Source: Mycolicibacter longobardus (lineage in GTDB: Bacteria; Actinomycetota; Actinomycetes; Mycobacteriales; Mycobacteriaceae). Taken from it: 64,000 bases of DNA. The position numbers and the translations under genes are program-made. Position 1 is the stretch's first letter. Every line of letters starts with the position of its first letter. The DNA is taken from assembly GCF_002102265.1 (NCBI RefSeq), contig NZ_LQPG01000035.1, positions 1 through 64,000 of the forward strand, given 5' to 3'. This document shows, one piece after another, positions 8,351-16,890 of the stretch. Under the pieces are notes generated by a model that was given only the letters and a program-made list of their open reading frames with translations, was not told the DNA's origin and did not search any database.

Positions 8351-9985
8351 TCAGCCCTCGGCGTCGGGTTCGGCCATCAACGCACCGAGTTCGGCGGCCG
8401 AGATCGACAGGGGTGCAGCGTGGGTGCGGATCAGTTGTGACAGCTTGGACGGCACGGCGGCAGCGGACCGATCTGCGAGGTCGACCCCGGCGCTGTGATA
8501 CAGCCGGGCCACGGTCACGGCCAGCTCGTCTGGCCCAGTCCCGCGGTAGCCCGCGTTGTAGTAGCCACCGAACGCGGTAACCGGCATGGGCCAAACGGTC
8601 CCACGGCTGTCGCGGAAGAACGCGCTACGGCAGTCCGCGGCCAGCTCGAACTCGACCAGCCGCCCAGCCTCGGGCAGCTGGCTGCCGACCGTGACGTGGT
8701 ACACGCCATCGACGGTCTCAACGATCCAGCAGTGGACGTTCTCAGGGTCCCGCCACCAGGTGCGCGGCTGCTCGTCGTCGTTGTCGACCAAGTCCGACTC
8801 GGCGAAACTCGCACCCAGCGTCTGCGGGTCATCGCAACACATCAGACGGTCGATCCATTCGCCAGCCAGCTTCCCGCTGTCGCGGGTAACTCGGATCGTC
8901 TCACTGACGACGGACTCGATCTCTCCTCGGCGGCGTAGCAACCGCTGCGCGGGCACTCTGGCTGCTCGGCTCGGCACCTTCAGGTTGAGCAGGCCCAGCA
9001 CGTCGTACAGCGTGGGGGGAGCTGGGGTCTCTGGGATCAGGTAGTCGGGCCGCGCAGCCAGTATCAGGCCGGGACGCTCCGTGTCGCCCGGTACGTCGAC
9101 GCCGGTCACCGAAGGCCGGTAGATCTCGCCTTCAATGCGCCGGTTTAGCCGATCTACGATGCCGCGGCACTGGTTGGCGTTCGCCGAGCCGGCCCCGTCG
9201 AGTAGCCCATGTAGTACCGCGGCGTCGTACCAGTCGGGGGCATATGGCCGGATGGCCTGCAGGGCCGCGCCGGGGCGCCACGCCGCCACCGCGTCAGGTC
9301 GGCGCAGTTCCGGCGGCCACCATGGCAAGTCCTGACGTAACAGCGCAGCCAGCTGGAACCAGCCCCGCCTCTCGGCCGTGACCTCCTCGGCGCCGTCCTG
9401 CCAATGCCGTTCTGCCACAGCCAATTCCGGCTGGAATCTGTACCCGTCCTCCCCTGGCGGTGTCGGCAGGTAGCACACTTCCGGCGTCACGACGGCAACC
9501 GCACTGACCTCCGGCGCTCGCGCCAGCAGCCGCCGGGCGCATGTCATCGTGTCGCTGGTGTGCAGCGCCGCGTAGACCACCGCGACGGTGCCGCGGTCGT
9601 CTGTCGGCTGCCAGAGATGAACGGCGCACTCTATGGGGCGGCCGCGCACCTGTACCAAGGCGCTTTCCGCGGCGACGAACTTGGCCGGCGATAGACCGTG
9701 TCCGTCGTGGAAAATACGCGGCACGATGCTGTGCAGGCTGGGGCGCGCCGCCCTGATCCACAGGTATGCCTGAGCTAGCGCCCACCGAGCACCGAGCGCA
9801 CTGGCCGCCGGCTCAGGGAACGTCTTATCTCGCGAACGGTACTGCCGTACGGCAGCAGCAGAGACGCCCAGGAGAGCGCCGAAGGCCTCACTCCCCAGGC
9901 TCGGTTCCCACCAGCCTGCGACCGTGCGCCAATACTGGTCGTCGCTGTCGGGCAGTGGGTGCTTCGCAGCTTGAGATTGCCCCAT
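8351..9985 (-). CDS. Large helix-turn-helix protein of unknown function, 544 aa
   Basis: Residues about 30-60 resemble an AlpA/MerR-type helix-turn-helix (FGALLGVSAAAVRQYRSR followed by FPEP). The remaining 480 residues are well-behaved coding sequence without a motif that I recognise; Trp and Pro residues are frequent at 195-240, and an acidic stretch (ESDLVDNDDEQP) lies near 395. There is no Walker A, signal peptide or membrane span. The size, DNA-binding N-terminus and nearby palindrome (10016-10035) would suit a plasmid replication or master regulatory protein, but this is inference. The ATG at 9985 has GGTGG close upstream. Confidence 0.6.
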   Translation of the reverse strand: MGQSQAAKHPLPDSDDQYWRTVAGWWEPSLGSEAFGALLGVSAAAVRQYRSRDKTFPEPAASALGARWALAQAYLWIRAARPSLHSIVPRIFHDGHGLSPAKFVAAESALVQVRGRPIECAVHLWQPTDDRGTVAVVYAALHTSDTMTCARRLLARAPEVSAVAVVTPEVCYLPTPPGEDGYRFQPELAVAERHWQDGAEEVTAERRGWFQLAALLRQDLPWWPPELRRPDAVAAWRPGAALQAIRPYAPDWYDAAVLHGLLDGAGSANANQCRGIVDRLNRRIEGEIYRPSVTGVDVPGDTERPGLILAARPDYLIPETPAPPTLYDVLGLLNLKVPSRAARVPAQRLLRRRGEIESVVSETIRVTRDSGKLAGEWIDRLMCCDDPQTLGASFAESDLVDNDDEQPRTWWRDPENVHCWIVETVDGVYHVTVGSQLPEAGRLVEFELAADCRSAFFRDSRGTVWPMPVTAFGGYYNAGYRGTGPDELAVTVARLYHSAGVDLADRSAAAVPSKLSQLIRTHAAPLSISAAELGALMAEPDAEG

Positions 9986-10015
9986 CCAGCCACCCTAGCC
10001 CCATGACCCCCATCC

Positions 10016-10035
10016 TGTCACGCTTTCGCGTGACA
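10016..10035. promoter_or_regulatory. Perfect 8-bp palindrome, candidate operator
   Basis: TGTCACGC (10016-10023) and GCGTGACA (10028-10035) are perfect inverted arms separated by TTTC. They lie 31 bases upstream of the 544-residue helix-turn-helix gene. Further TGTC elements follow within 30 bases, including TTGTCACG. On the minus strand GTGACA and TAGACA elements and a TAACTG -10-like element lie beside it. Autoregulation by the adjacent protein is the simplest reading; a replication-initiator binding site is the alternative. Confidence 0.5.
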
Positions 10036-10208
10036 GTTACTTGTCCACCTTGTCTATTGTCACGTTACGGCGCGGCCGGGTGAATTTACGGGGCCTCATC
10101 TATCGGTGAACAGCCGCGCGGCGCATCGCGTGGCCGGTGCCCAGCAGGCCCCTGTCACTTACTGATTCCATGCCCCGGACCCGTCCTACAGCGGGAGCCC
10201 GCACTCCA

Positions 10209-10634
10209 TCAGAAGGGGGCATTCGCTGCGGTCGCCCACATCAACACTTGCGCCGTGACAGCCACGCCTCGGTGGGCTGACATCAGATCGTGGTGGAAGA
10301 TCCAGGTGTCGACCGTCGCCGTTTTGCCCGTCGGGGAAAGGGATTCGGCGGGGATCGCGGTGTACAGGCTTCCACTGAAGCTCATGTCGCCCGTGTTGCT
10401 CCAGTACCAGCTTCCGCCACGGGACGTTTGAATGCTGGCGGCTGCGCCGTCAGCCCCTGGCCATACATGGCTGATGCGCAGCTGTTCACCGGTAGGAAAC
10501 TCAACAACGTCGCCGCAGAGGGGATTGAACCCATCGTGCTCGGCGGCCAGGGTGTCGCGATTCCGTTGCCGCTCGGCGAGCAAGGCGAGATCTTTCTCAT
10601 CGGCGGGTCCGTGGTATTCCCCGTAGAGGTTCAA
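10209..10634 (-). CDS. Hypothetical protein, 141 aa
   Basis: The start is TTG with GGAGAG four to five bases upstream. The N-terminus is helical (residues 10-35); the middle is a beta-rich segment with a Trp-containing stretch (GGSWYWSNTGDMSFSG, about 74-89). There is no membrane span or signal peptide. The end reads FHHDLMSAHRG. I do not recognise it; the composition resembles phage or plasmid accessory proteins. Confidence 0.5.
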   Translation of the reverse strand: MNLYGEYHGPADEKDLALLAERQRNRDTLAAEHDGFNPLCGDVVEFPTGEQLRISHVWPGADGAAASIQTSRGGSWYWSNTGDMSFSGSLYTAIPAESLSPTGKTATVDTWIFHHDLMSAHRGVAVTAQVLMWATAANAPF

Positions 10635-10988
10635 TTAACTCTCCAATCGTCGAGTGTGGCGAGGCCTGCGACCAGACGCCAAATGCGGTCGGCGCAGTGT
10701 GTTGAGTGCCCCCACGATGCCGCCGTTTCGGCCCCACGCATTAGATGCCTTACCGGCAGCGCCTACTCGCACCTGTCGTCCCAGTTCGCTTCCTAGCCGG
10801 ACTGATTCAATTTCAATAGAGTTCAGTCTTGCCGACGTCAGCCACGCATTCGCGCGGCGACACTCGGCCGGCTAGACCTCCACTTCCAGGCCGTCTCGCG
10901 TCCCTGCTGACACCATGGCATGTGAATCCCACTGCACGTTTCGCAGTTGGCCGCTACCTGATTGCCGCGACCTGGCCCCGCCTCGCAA
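10635..10988. other. Gap without a supported gene
   Basis: There is no convincing frame on either strand. Bases 10801-10830 are AT-rich for this window (ttcaatttcaatag) and might hold a minus-strand promoter for the TTG-started gene at 10634. No hairpin or repeat is seen. Confidence 0.3.
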
Positions 10989-11246
10989 TTAGGCTGCGAA
11001 CACCTCGCTGTGAGTGAAGGAACCGTCGATGGCCGTCACCGTGACATACGTCTGATCCCCGGGGGCGGTTAGTCCGGAGAACATCTGCGCGGCAACTTGA
11101 GCCGCGGTTTGCGGGTCAGCCCAGATACCGCCAAACTGGGCGTTGCTGCGCAGTTCAAAGATTGGAGTGTCGACCAGGGTCCTGTCCCAGCCGTCTCGGC
11201 AGCCGACGACCCGTACCTGAACTCGCCAGTCGTAGCTATCGGCCAT
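10989..11246 (-). CDS. Hypothetical protein, 85 aa
   Basis: The ATG of MADSYDW is preferred; an in-frame codon nine bases earlier is also possible. It is a compact soluble protein of beta-strand character with one Cys. The C-terminus reads HSEVFAA. Its family is not recognised. It heads a run of small minus-strand genes towards lower coordinates only loosely, since spacing to its neighbours is variable. Confidence 0.45.
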   Translation of the reverse strand: MADSYDWRVQVRVVGCRDGWDRTLVDTPIFELRSNAQFGGIWADPQTAAQVAAQMFSGLTAPGDQTYVTVTAIDGSFTHSEVFAA

Positions 11247-11305
11247 TCTTCCCACCTAAACCCTTCCAGCATCCAGCCCTCGTCGTCATGTTCTCCGGGC
11301 TCCTT

Positions 11306-11494
11306 TCAGTGTTCGAGCATCTGGTGGGCGACCCACTCCCAGTAACCGAGCCGGGTATCGCCGCAGGCAACTTCGTACTGCCAGTCACTGACTGGCCGGT
11401 CAGGGTGCTCACCCCACATTCCGTGGCGCTGAATCAATGCATCAGCCTCGGCGTGCAGTTGTAATGCGCTCATGTGAGCGAAGCCCTTCCCCAT
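11306..11494 (-). CDS. Small hypothetical protein, 62 aa (or 55 aa)
   Basis: A helical N-terminus (SALQLHAEADALIQRHG) is followed by a Trp-rich tail. Either the ATG at 11494 or the one seven codons later (MSALQLH) may be the start; GGGGAAGGG lies within the longer version and would serve the shorter one. No domain recognised. Confidence 0.45.
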   Translation of the reverse strand: MGKGFAHMSALQLHAEADALIQRHGMWGEHPDRPVSDWQYEVACGDTRLGYWEWVAHQMLEH

Positions 11495-11531
11495 AGCAGG
11501 TTGTTGACGTCAATTTCGAGCCCGTCGAAAC

Positions 11532-11852
11532 TCAGTAGTCGTAATCGCGCACGACCTCATGTGCAACGCAGATTCCACGCCAATACCAGACCCGCCCGAT
11601 GCCCAAACTGTCGCCGGCTGGATTCGACAGCTGAGCGATCCAGCCCTGAATGTCGTTCTGCGTCGCATCGGCGTTGTCGCGGCTGGCAAGAATGGCGGCC
11701 AGCGTGTACGTGAACGAGGCGAGGGCGTTGCCGGTGTAGGCGATGCACCTGTCGCCGAACATTCCGCGGCCGGAGTAGCTGAGGTCAACGTCTTCCACGG
11801 CAACGTCTTTGAGCATCGTGTCGATCTCATCTCGGGTGAGCGTGATGGTCAT
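11532..11852 (-). CDS. Hypothetical protein, 106 aa
   Basis: The start MTITLTRDE is chosen because GGAGAGGA lies just upstream; the frame is open further but becomes Arg/Pro-rich. The protein is acidic and mixed alpha/beta, with a Trp pair (RVWYWRG, about residue 88) and the ending RDYDY. It has no export signal. Function unknown. Confidence 0.55.
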   Translation of the reverse strand: MTITLTRDEIDTMLKDVAVEDVDLSYSGRGMFGDRCIAYTGNALASFTYTLAAILASRDNADATQNDIQGWIAQLSNPAGDSLGIGRVWYWRGICVAHEVVRDYDY

Positions 11853-11932
11853 GGCTGTGTCCTCTCCCATTGGTTGTTCAGGTCTGTGCATCGGCGCCGA
11901 AGGTCCTTGCTCGGGTACGTGACCGGCCCGGA

Positions 11933-12304
11933 TCAGGGCACGGCATTCTCGGGTGGGTGCTGCCAGAGCGCGATCGTCCGCACATGCCGGGTACGTCGGC
12001 CCATGAAGCTCGTGCACATGCCGGGAACGCCGAGTCGTGTGGTGAATAGCCGCCCGTGGCAGTCCGGGCACAAGGTCTGCAGTTCAACCACTCCGGGGTG
12101 GCCGGGTGTCGCGTGTGTCCAGGTGTTCCAGGCGTCCTGCCATGAGTCGAAGTTCTGCCCGGCACCGGCGGTCCAGGCGGCAAAGGCGCGTCGGAGTTCC
12201 TGGTGGGCATCGAAGGGCCTCAGCTGTGGCAGTGCATCGGCCAGGACGCGGTGCGGGATTTGATGGATCTGCCAACTGATGCTGTTCATGGTCGTATCCG
12301 TCAC
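11933..12304 (-). CDS. Hypothetical protein with a zinc-knuckle-like CPDC motif, 123 aa
   Basis: A helical N-terminal half with many Trp residues (FAAWTAGAGQNFDSWQDAWN, about 41-60) is followed by LCPDCHGRLF and a further Cys (GMC), which could bind zinc. The start is GTG without a strong ribosome binding site. Not recognised. Confidence 0.45.
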   Translation of the reverse strand: MTDTTMNSISWQIHQIPHRVLADALPQLRPFDAHQELRRAFAAWTAGAGQNFDSWQDAWNTWTHATPGHPGVVELQTLCPDCHGRLFTTRLGVPGMCTSFMGRRTRHVRTIALWQHPPENAVP

Positions 12305-12461
12305 GGCTTACGTGTCTCGGCCGCCGACGGTCCAGCCGATGGCGTCGCGCCCGGTCGGGCCGATACTGGTGACGGCCCGGCTGCGCAGAGACCGGATCTG
12401 GCGAGGATGCCGCGCTCGACGACGCGCCGCGCCGGCGGAACAGCGGGATGCTGGCCGGTGC

Positions 12462-12833
12462 TTAGGCGGCATCGTCAGCGTCCCAGAAGTCGCTCACGCC
12501 GGCGGCGAATGCAACTCGGTAGTCCTCGGCATCGAACCCACTGAACCGGTCCGGAACGTCGCAGACCACTTCAGTCTCGCGGGTGGCGCCTTGGTAGGCG
12601 TTGGCGTAGTTGGCACAGTCCCAGCCGCGGGAGTGCCCGAGTTCGCAGGCCTCCGCGCTCGCCCAGACTACGTTCTGCGAGTAGGGGTCCGAACCGGCGC
12701 CGGCGGTGTCGGTGTGCACGACGGATGCGTTCTGGCCGGTGTCGCGCAGTTGCTGCGCGATTTTCAGGCAGTGGTGCGGATCGTAGGCGAATGAGCTGAC
12801 CGTGCCGTTGCTCTGGACCGCATACAGCCTCAT
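12462..12833 (-). CDS. Small-protein family member, paralogue of 24229-24609, 123 aa
   Basis: The protein aligns end to end with the product of 24229-24609: both begin MR-YAV, and share DPHHC near residue 18, VVHTDTA near 38, ELGHSRG, ATRETE, CDVPDRF and FAAGV-DFWD. It is soluble and acidic, with two conserved Cys. GGGGGACAT precedes the ATG. Function unknown. The pair marks a duplication within the small-gene tracts. Confidence 0.65.
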   Translation of the reverse strand: MRLYAVQSNGTVSSFAYDPHHCLKIAQQLRDTGQNASVVHTDTAGAGSDPYSQNVVWASAEACELGHSRGWDCANYANAYQGATRETEVVCDVPDRFSGFDAEDYRVAFAAGVSDFWDADDAA

Positions 12834-12917
12834 CGAATGTCCCCCTTGATTGTTGTGCGTTGCCTTGTTGGTCGATTAGGTTGCACAGCCGGCCTTTTCG
12901 CCCATACCCAGCTGGGT

Positions 12918-13124
12918 CTAAAACTCCTGCTGACCGTCTGGTGGGTAGACGCGCTCGAGGATCTCCGCCACCTGTCCCGGTTCCTCATAGTGAGCTTCGG
13001 AATTGCCCTGCCACACAAACATCTGGTGTCCGGCATCCCAGCGGGCGTAGCGGTGGGTGCGTGGATGCTTCAGCAGAATCGAATAGTGCGCACCGTCTTT
13101 GCAGTCGGCGATCGTGATGGTCAT
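12918..13124 (-). CDS. Small hypothetical protein, 68 aa
   Basis: The start MTITIADCKD is supported by GGGGGAG just upstream; the frame extends further but only as low-quality sequence. Its first residues (MTIT) recall those of the 106-residue protein at 11532. The sequence HPRTHRYARWDAGHQMFVWQ suggests a small nucleic-acid-binding or accessory protein, but there is no recognised domain. Confidence 0.55.
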   Translation of the reverse strand: MTITIADCKDGAHYSILLKHPRTHRYARWDAGHQMFVWQGNSEAHYEEPGQVAEILERVYPPDGQQEF

Positions 13125-13212
13125 TTGCTCCCCCAACTCTTTTCGGTTGCGTTGATGCCCCCGGGGGCCCAGGTGGGTATGGCCGCCATCGCTGTTGTCT
13201 TCAACGACGCGT

Positions 13213-13387
13213 TCACCGTGTTCTCGGCAGATCGCGTCCACATGAATCGGTGGCTACTACTTGAGCGGGGCGAGCAACTCGCCCGGGGCGCTTGCCAATC
13301 GCGCTGACTGTGGTGGTGTCGGCAGTTCCGTCGGCCCACATGCCTACGTTGGGGGAAATTGCGTGCTTCGGCCAGGGCGGTGGTCAC
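13213..13387 (-). pseudogene. Probable frameshifted remnant related to 24756-24965
   Basis: One minus-strand frame encodes NVGMWADGTADTTTVSAIG and ends at 13213. The gene at 24756-24965 contains NAGMWANGAADTHAAGAL in the corresponding place. Nucleotide similarity over about 40 bases is high (roughly four in five by eye). Upstream the matching coding register seems to switch frame (MTTALAEARN, from a GTG at 13387), so the copy is interpreted as a frameshifted relic. The alignment is short. Confidence 0.35.
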
Positions 13388-13483
13388 GGCTCCCCCCTCG
13401 TGCGGTCCGTGTCATTTGCACGGCCTTCACTCGATGATGTCTGAGCCGATCCGTGCATTTCGGGCCGCGACACGCACCTGCTG

Positions 13484-13624
13484 CTACTTCTCGCTCGCCT
13501 CACGGTCGATGTCGTACATGCCGTTCCAATCCCACGGCAAGCTGCCCGAATCGTCGAGCAGCGGAGTGACGTCCATAACGTCGCCGGGCGTTAGCCCGGC
13601 CAGGCCAGGGCACGGCTCACTCAT
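13484..13624 (-). CDS. Short 46-aa relative of the 17842-18162 protein
   Basis: Begins MSEPCPG and contains PGDVMDVTPLLDD and SLPWDWNGMYDIDRE, closely matching AGDVIDITPLLDD and SLPWDWNGMYDIDLE in the protein at 17842-18162. It stops after EASEK, whereas the relative continues for another 55 residues. It is either a truncated copy or a short functional version. About 90 bases are roughly nine-tenths identical between the two loci. The kinase pair lies between them. Confidence 0.5.
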   Translation of the reverse strand: MSEPCPGLAGLTPGDVMDVTPLLDDSGSLPWDWNGMYDIDREASEK

Positions 13625-13657
13625 GCCGCTGATCCGCGTCGCTCTAGCGGCTCTATG

Positions 13658-14791
13658 GCTTTATGATCCGTTCGAGTCGTAATTGAGGTGGTGATCGGTG
13701 GCGTCGGCGGGGTCGCGGGTCGGTTCACGGATCGGGCCGTACAGGCTGACCCGACTACTGGGCAGCGGCGGGTTCGGCGAGGTCTACGCCGCTCACGACA
13801 CCGACAAAGACCGCATGGTCGCCCTGAAACTCATGACCGCCGCCTACTCCGCCGACCCGGTCTTTCGCCAACGCCTGTTCCGCGAAGCCAGCACTGCCGG
13901 ACGCCTCAACGAACCCCACGTCGTACCCATCCACTCCTACGGCGAAATCGACGGCCAGCTCTACATCGACATGCGCCTCGTCGACGGCACCGACCTGCAA
14001 AAGGTCCTCGCCCACACCGGCCCCCTCGACCCCAACCGGGCCGTGCGGATCATCCGCCAAATCGCCTCAGCACTCGACGCCGCCCACGCCGCCACCCTGG
14101 TGCACCGCGACGTCAAACCTGCCAACATCCTGCTCACCGGCGACGACTTCGCCTACCTCGCCGACTTCGGCCTGGCCAACGCCGCTACCGACACCAAACT
14201 CACCAACACCGGCACCACCATCGGCACCATGGCCTACCTCGCTCCCGAACGCTTCACCCACCTCAGCAACCCCGACCATCGAGCCGACATCTACGCCCTG
14301 ACCTGCGTGCTCTACGAATGCCTCACCGGCACACCTCCCTACCAAGCCACCGACCTACCCGGCCTCATGGGAGCACACCTAAGCGCCCCCATCCCCCAAC
14401 CCAGCAAACACCGACCCGGCATACCCGCAGCCCTCGATGGCGTCATTTCCATCGGCATGGCCAAAGAACCCATCAACCGCTACCCCACCGCCGGCGCACT
14501 GGCCACCGCCGCCCGTTACGCACTGGCCGCACCCAACCTCAACCCCCACCAGGCCAACACACAAGCCGCCCCACTGCACGGCGACCTCCACCAGGCCACC
14601 ACCCACGCCGTGCCATCCGACGGCAGCATCCAGACCTATTGGCCCACACCACCACCAACCCGACGCCCCAGCCGGCGCGCCCTCATCACCACCGCCATCA
14701 CCGCCATCACCGCCATCACAGCCATCACCGCAACCGTCACACTGACCCACCGACCCGCCCACACCAAAAACGCGACACACACCCAAACCCA
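13658..14791 (+). repeat. Direct repeat, copy 1 (kinase half)
   Basis: This 1134-bp segment matches 15757-16890 at a constant offset of 2099 bases. The only difference I found is at 14720 (A) versus 16819 (C). It starts at the TATGAT -10-like element in front of the kinase gene and ends just after the transmembrane segment. Confidence 0.9.
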
Positions 14792-15593
14792 TGCCTCGCA
14801 GCAAAAGCCGCTAGATCGGGAGACCACACTTCCGTTCAGCTTCACCAATCTGTACGGCATCGCGGTAGACCGTGACAACAACATCTATGCGGTCGGCAAC
14901 GCGACCGGCATGTCGGGGAGGAACCCCGCGGTGATGAAGCTGACCCCTGGGGCAGACACTCCCACCAAGCTGCCGTTCTCCGATCTCAATTGGCCGACAG
15001 CTCTGGCGGTCGACGGCTCCAGTAACGTCTACGTCCTCGATCTCGGCGATCACGGGACCAAGGTGCGCAAGCTCGCGGCCGGATCCAACTCCTCGGTCGA
15101 ATTGCCGTTCCCTGCCGCCGACTTCACCCCTGCGGGTATAGCGGCAGATTCAGCGGGCAACGTCTACGTCTGCGACGGCGTCACCAACGGCACCGACAGG
15201 CTGTGGAAGCTCCCTGCCGGGTCAGATTCTCCGGTTACGCTGCCGTTTCCAGGCCCCCTCAGCTCCAACATCGCGGTCGCCGATACGGGCGACATCTACA
15301 TCGCAGCGATGTCCAAGGTGGTGAAATGGTCGCCGAATTCCGGCCAGGTGACCGAACAGCCCTATCCACTGACGGTGATACCGGGAGGTGTTGCGGTCGA
15401 CAAGACGGGCAACGCCTATGTCACTGACGGCAGTGGTAACGAAGTGTTGATGCTTCCTGCCGGCACAACCCAGCAGATCACGATGCCATTCAAAGGCCTG
15501 AAATGGCCCCAGGGTGTGACGGTAGATGCGGACGGCAATGTCTATGTCGCCAATCAAGGAAACAATCGCGTCTTGAAGCTCGCAGCTCAATAG
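13698..15593 (+). CDS. PknD-like Ser/Thr protein kinase with NHL beta-propeller sensor, 631 aa
   Basis: Starts at GTG (GAGGTGG upstream). Residues 14-275 are a Hanks-type kinase: Gly-rich loop LGSGGFGEV, ATP-binding Lys44, catalytic loop HRDVKPAN (Asp138), DFG at 156-158 and activation-loop TGTTIGTMAYLAPE. A Pro-rich linker leads to a transmembrane helix at about 330-350 made of ITA repeats. The extracellular part carries six NHL-type blades (for example YGIAVDRDNNIYAV, AGIAADSAGNVYVC and QGVTVDADGNVYVA). This is the layout of mycobacterial PknD, a membrane kinase with an external propeller. The ligand is unknown. A -10-like TATGAT lies at 13662-13667. The kinase half is nearly identical to that of the next gene. 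Confidence 0.92.
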   Translation: MASAGSRVGSRIGPYRLTRLLGSGGFGEVYAAHDTDKDRMVALKLMTAAYSADPVFRQRLFREASTAGRLNEPHVVPIHSYGEIDGQLYIDMRLVDGTDLQKVLAHTGPLDPNRAVRIIRQIASALDAAHAATLVHRDVKPANILLTGDDFAYLADFGLANAATDTKLTNTGTTIGTMAYLAPERFTHLSNPDHRADIYALTCVLYECLTGTPPYQATDLPGLMGAHLSAPIPQPSKHRPGIPAALDGVISIGMAKEPINRYPTAGALATAARYALAAPNLNPHQANTQAAPLHGDLHQATTHAVPSDGSIQTYWPTPPPTRRPSRRALITTAITAITAITAITATVTLTHRPAHTKNATHTQTHASQQKPLDRETTLPFSFTNLYGIAVDRDNNIYAVGNATGMSGRNPAVMKLTPGADTPTKLPFSDLNWPTALAVDGSSNVYVLDLGDHGTKVRKLAAGSNSSVELPFPAADFTPAGIAADSAGNVYVCDGVTNGTDRLWKLPAGSDSPVTLPFPGPLSSNIAVADTGDIYIAAMSKVVKWSPNSGQVTEQPYPLTVIPGGVAVDKTGNAYVTDGSGNEVLMLPAGTTQQITMPFKGLKWPQGVTVDADGNVYVANQGNNRVLKLAAQ

Positions 15594-15756
15594 TCCCTAC
15601 CGGGGCGTCTGCAACGGCTCCGGACTTCGGTAGCGGTCTCGCGATCTGGTTGGCCACAGACGACTCCTGGCCGGCAAGCCCGCCGAGGCCGCCTCGACGA
15701 GCAGCTTCGTTGGTACGGCGACGACAAGCACATCGTCCGCAGATCCCGTCGGCGCT

Positions 15757-16890
15757 GCTTTATGATCCGTTCGAGTCGTAATTGAGGTGGTGATCGGTGG
15801 CGTCGGCGGGGTCGCGGGTCGGTTCACGGATCGGGCCGTACAGGCTGACCCGACTACTGGGCAGCGGCGGGTTCGGCGAGGTCTACGCCGCTCACGACAC
15901 CGACAAAGACCGCATGGTCGCCCTGAAACTCATGACCGCCGCCTACTCCGCCGACCCGGTCTTTCGCCAACGCCTGTTCCGCGAAGCCAGCACTGCCGGA
16001 CGCCTCAACGAACCCCACGTCGTACCCATCCACTCCTACGGCGAAATCGACGGCCAGCTCTACATCGACATGCGCCTCGTCGACGGCACCGACCTGCAAA
16101 AGGTCCTCGCCCACACCGGCCCCCTCGACCCCAACCGGGCCGTGCGGATCATCCGCCAAATCGCCTCAGCACTCGACGCCGCCCACGCCGCCACCCTGGT
16201 GCACCGCGACGTCAAACCTGCCAACATCCTGCTCACCGGCGACGACTTCGCCTACCTCGCCGACTTCGGCCTGGCCAACGCCGCTACCGACACCAAACTC
16301 ACCAACACCGGCACCACCATCGGCACCATGGCCTACCTCGCTCCCGAACGCTTCACCCACCTCAGCAACCCCGACCATCGAGCCGACATCTACGCCCTGA
16401 CCTGCGTGCTCTACGAATGCCTCACCGGCACACCTCCCTACCAAGCCACCGACCTACCCGGCCTCATGGGAGCACACCTAAGCGCCCCCATCCCCCAACC
16501 CAGCAAACACCGACCCGGCATACCCGCAGCCCTCGATGGCGTCATTTCCATCGGCATGGCCAAAGAACCCATCAACCGCTACCCCACCGCCGGCGCACTG
16601 GCCACCGCCGCCCGTTACGCACTGGCCGCACCCAACCTCAACCCCCACCAGGCCAACACACAAGCCGCCCCACTGCACGGCGACCTCCACCAGGCCACCA
16701 CCCACGCCGTGCCATCCGACGGCAGCATCCAGACCTATTGGCCCACACCACCACCAACCCGACGCCCCAGCCGGCGCGCCCTCATCACCACCGCCATCAC
16801 CGCCATCACCGCCATCACCGCCATCACCGCAACCGTCACACTGACCCACCGACCCGCCCACACCAAAAACGCGACACACACCCAAACCCA
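15757..16890 (+). repeat. Direct repeat, copy 2 (kinase half)
   Basis: Second copy of the 1134-bp repeat, identical to 13658-14791 except for one visible base (16819). Outside it, both the upstream intergenic DNA and the downstream propeller-coding part differ. Confidence 0.9.

Noticed and set aside
13688..14875. Long His/Arg/Pro-rich plus-strand frame over the first kinase, repeated over the second
   Set aside because: Out-of-frame shadow of the kinase genes, which have full catalytic motifs in the other frame.
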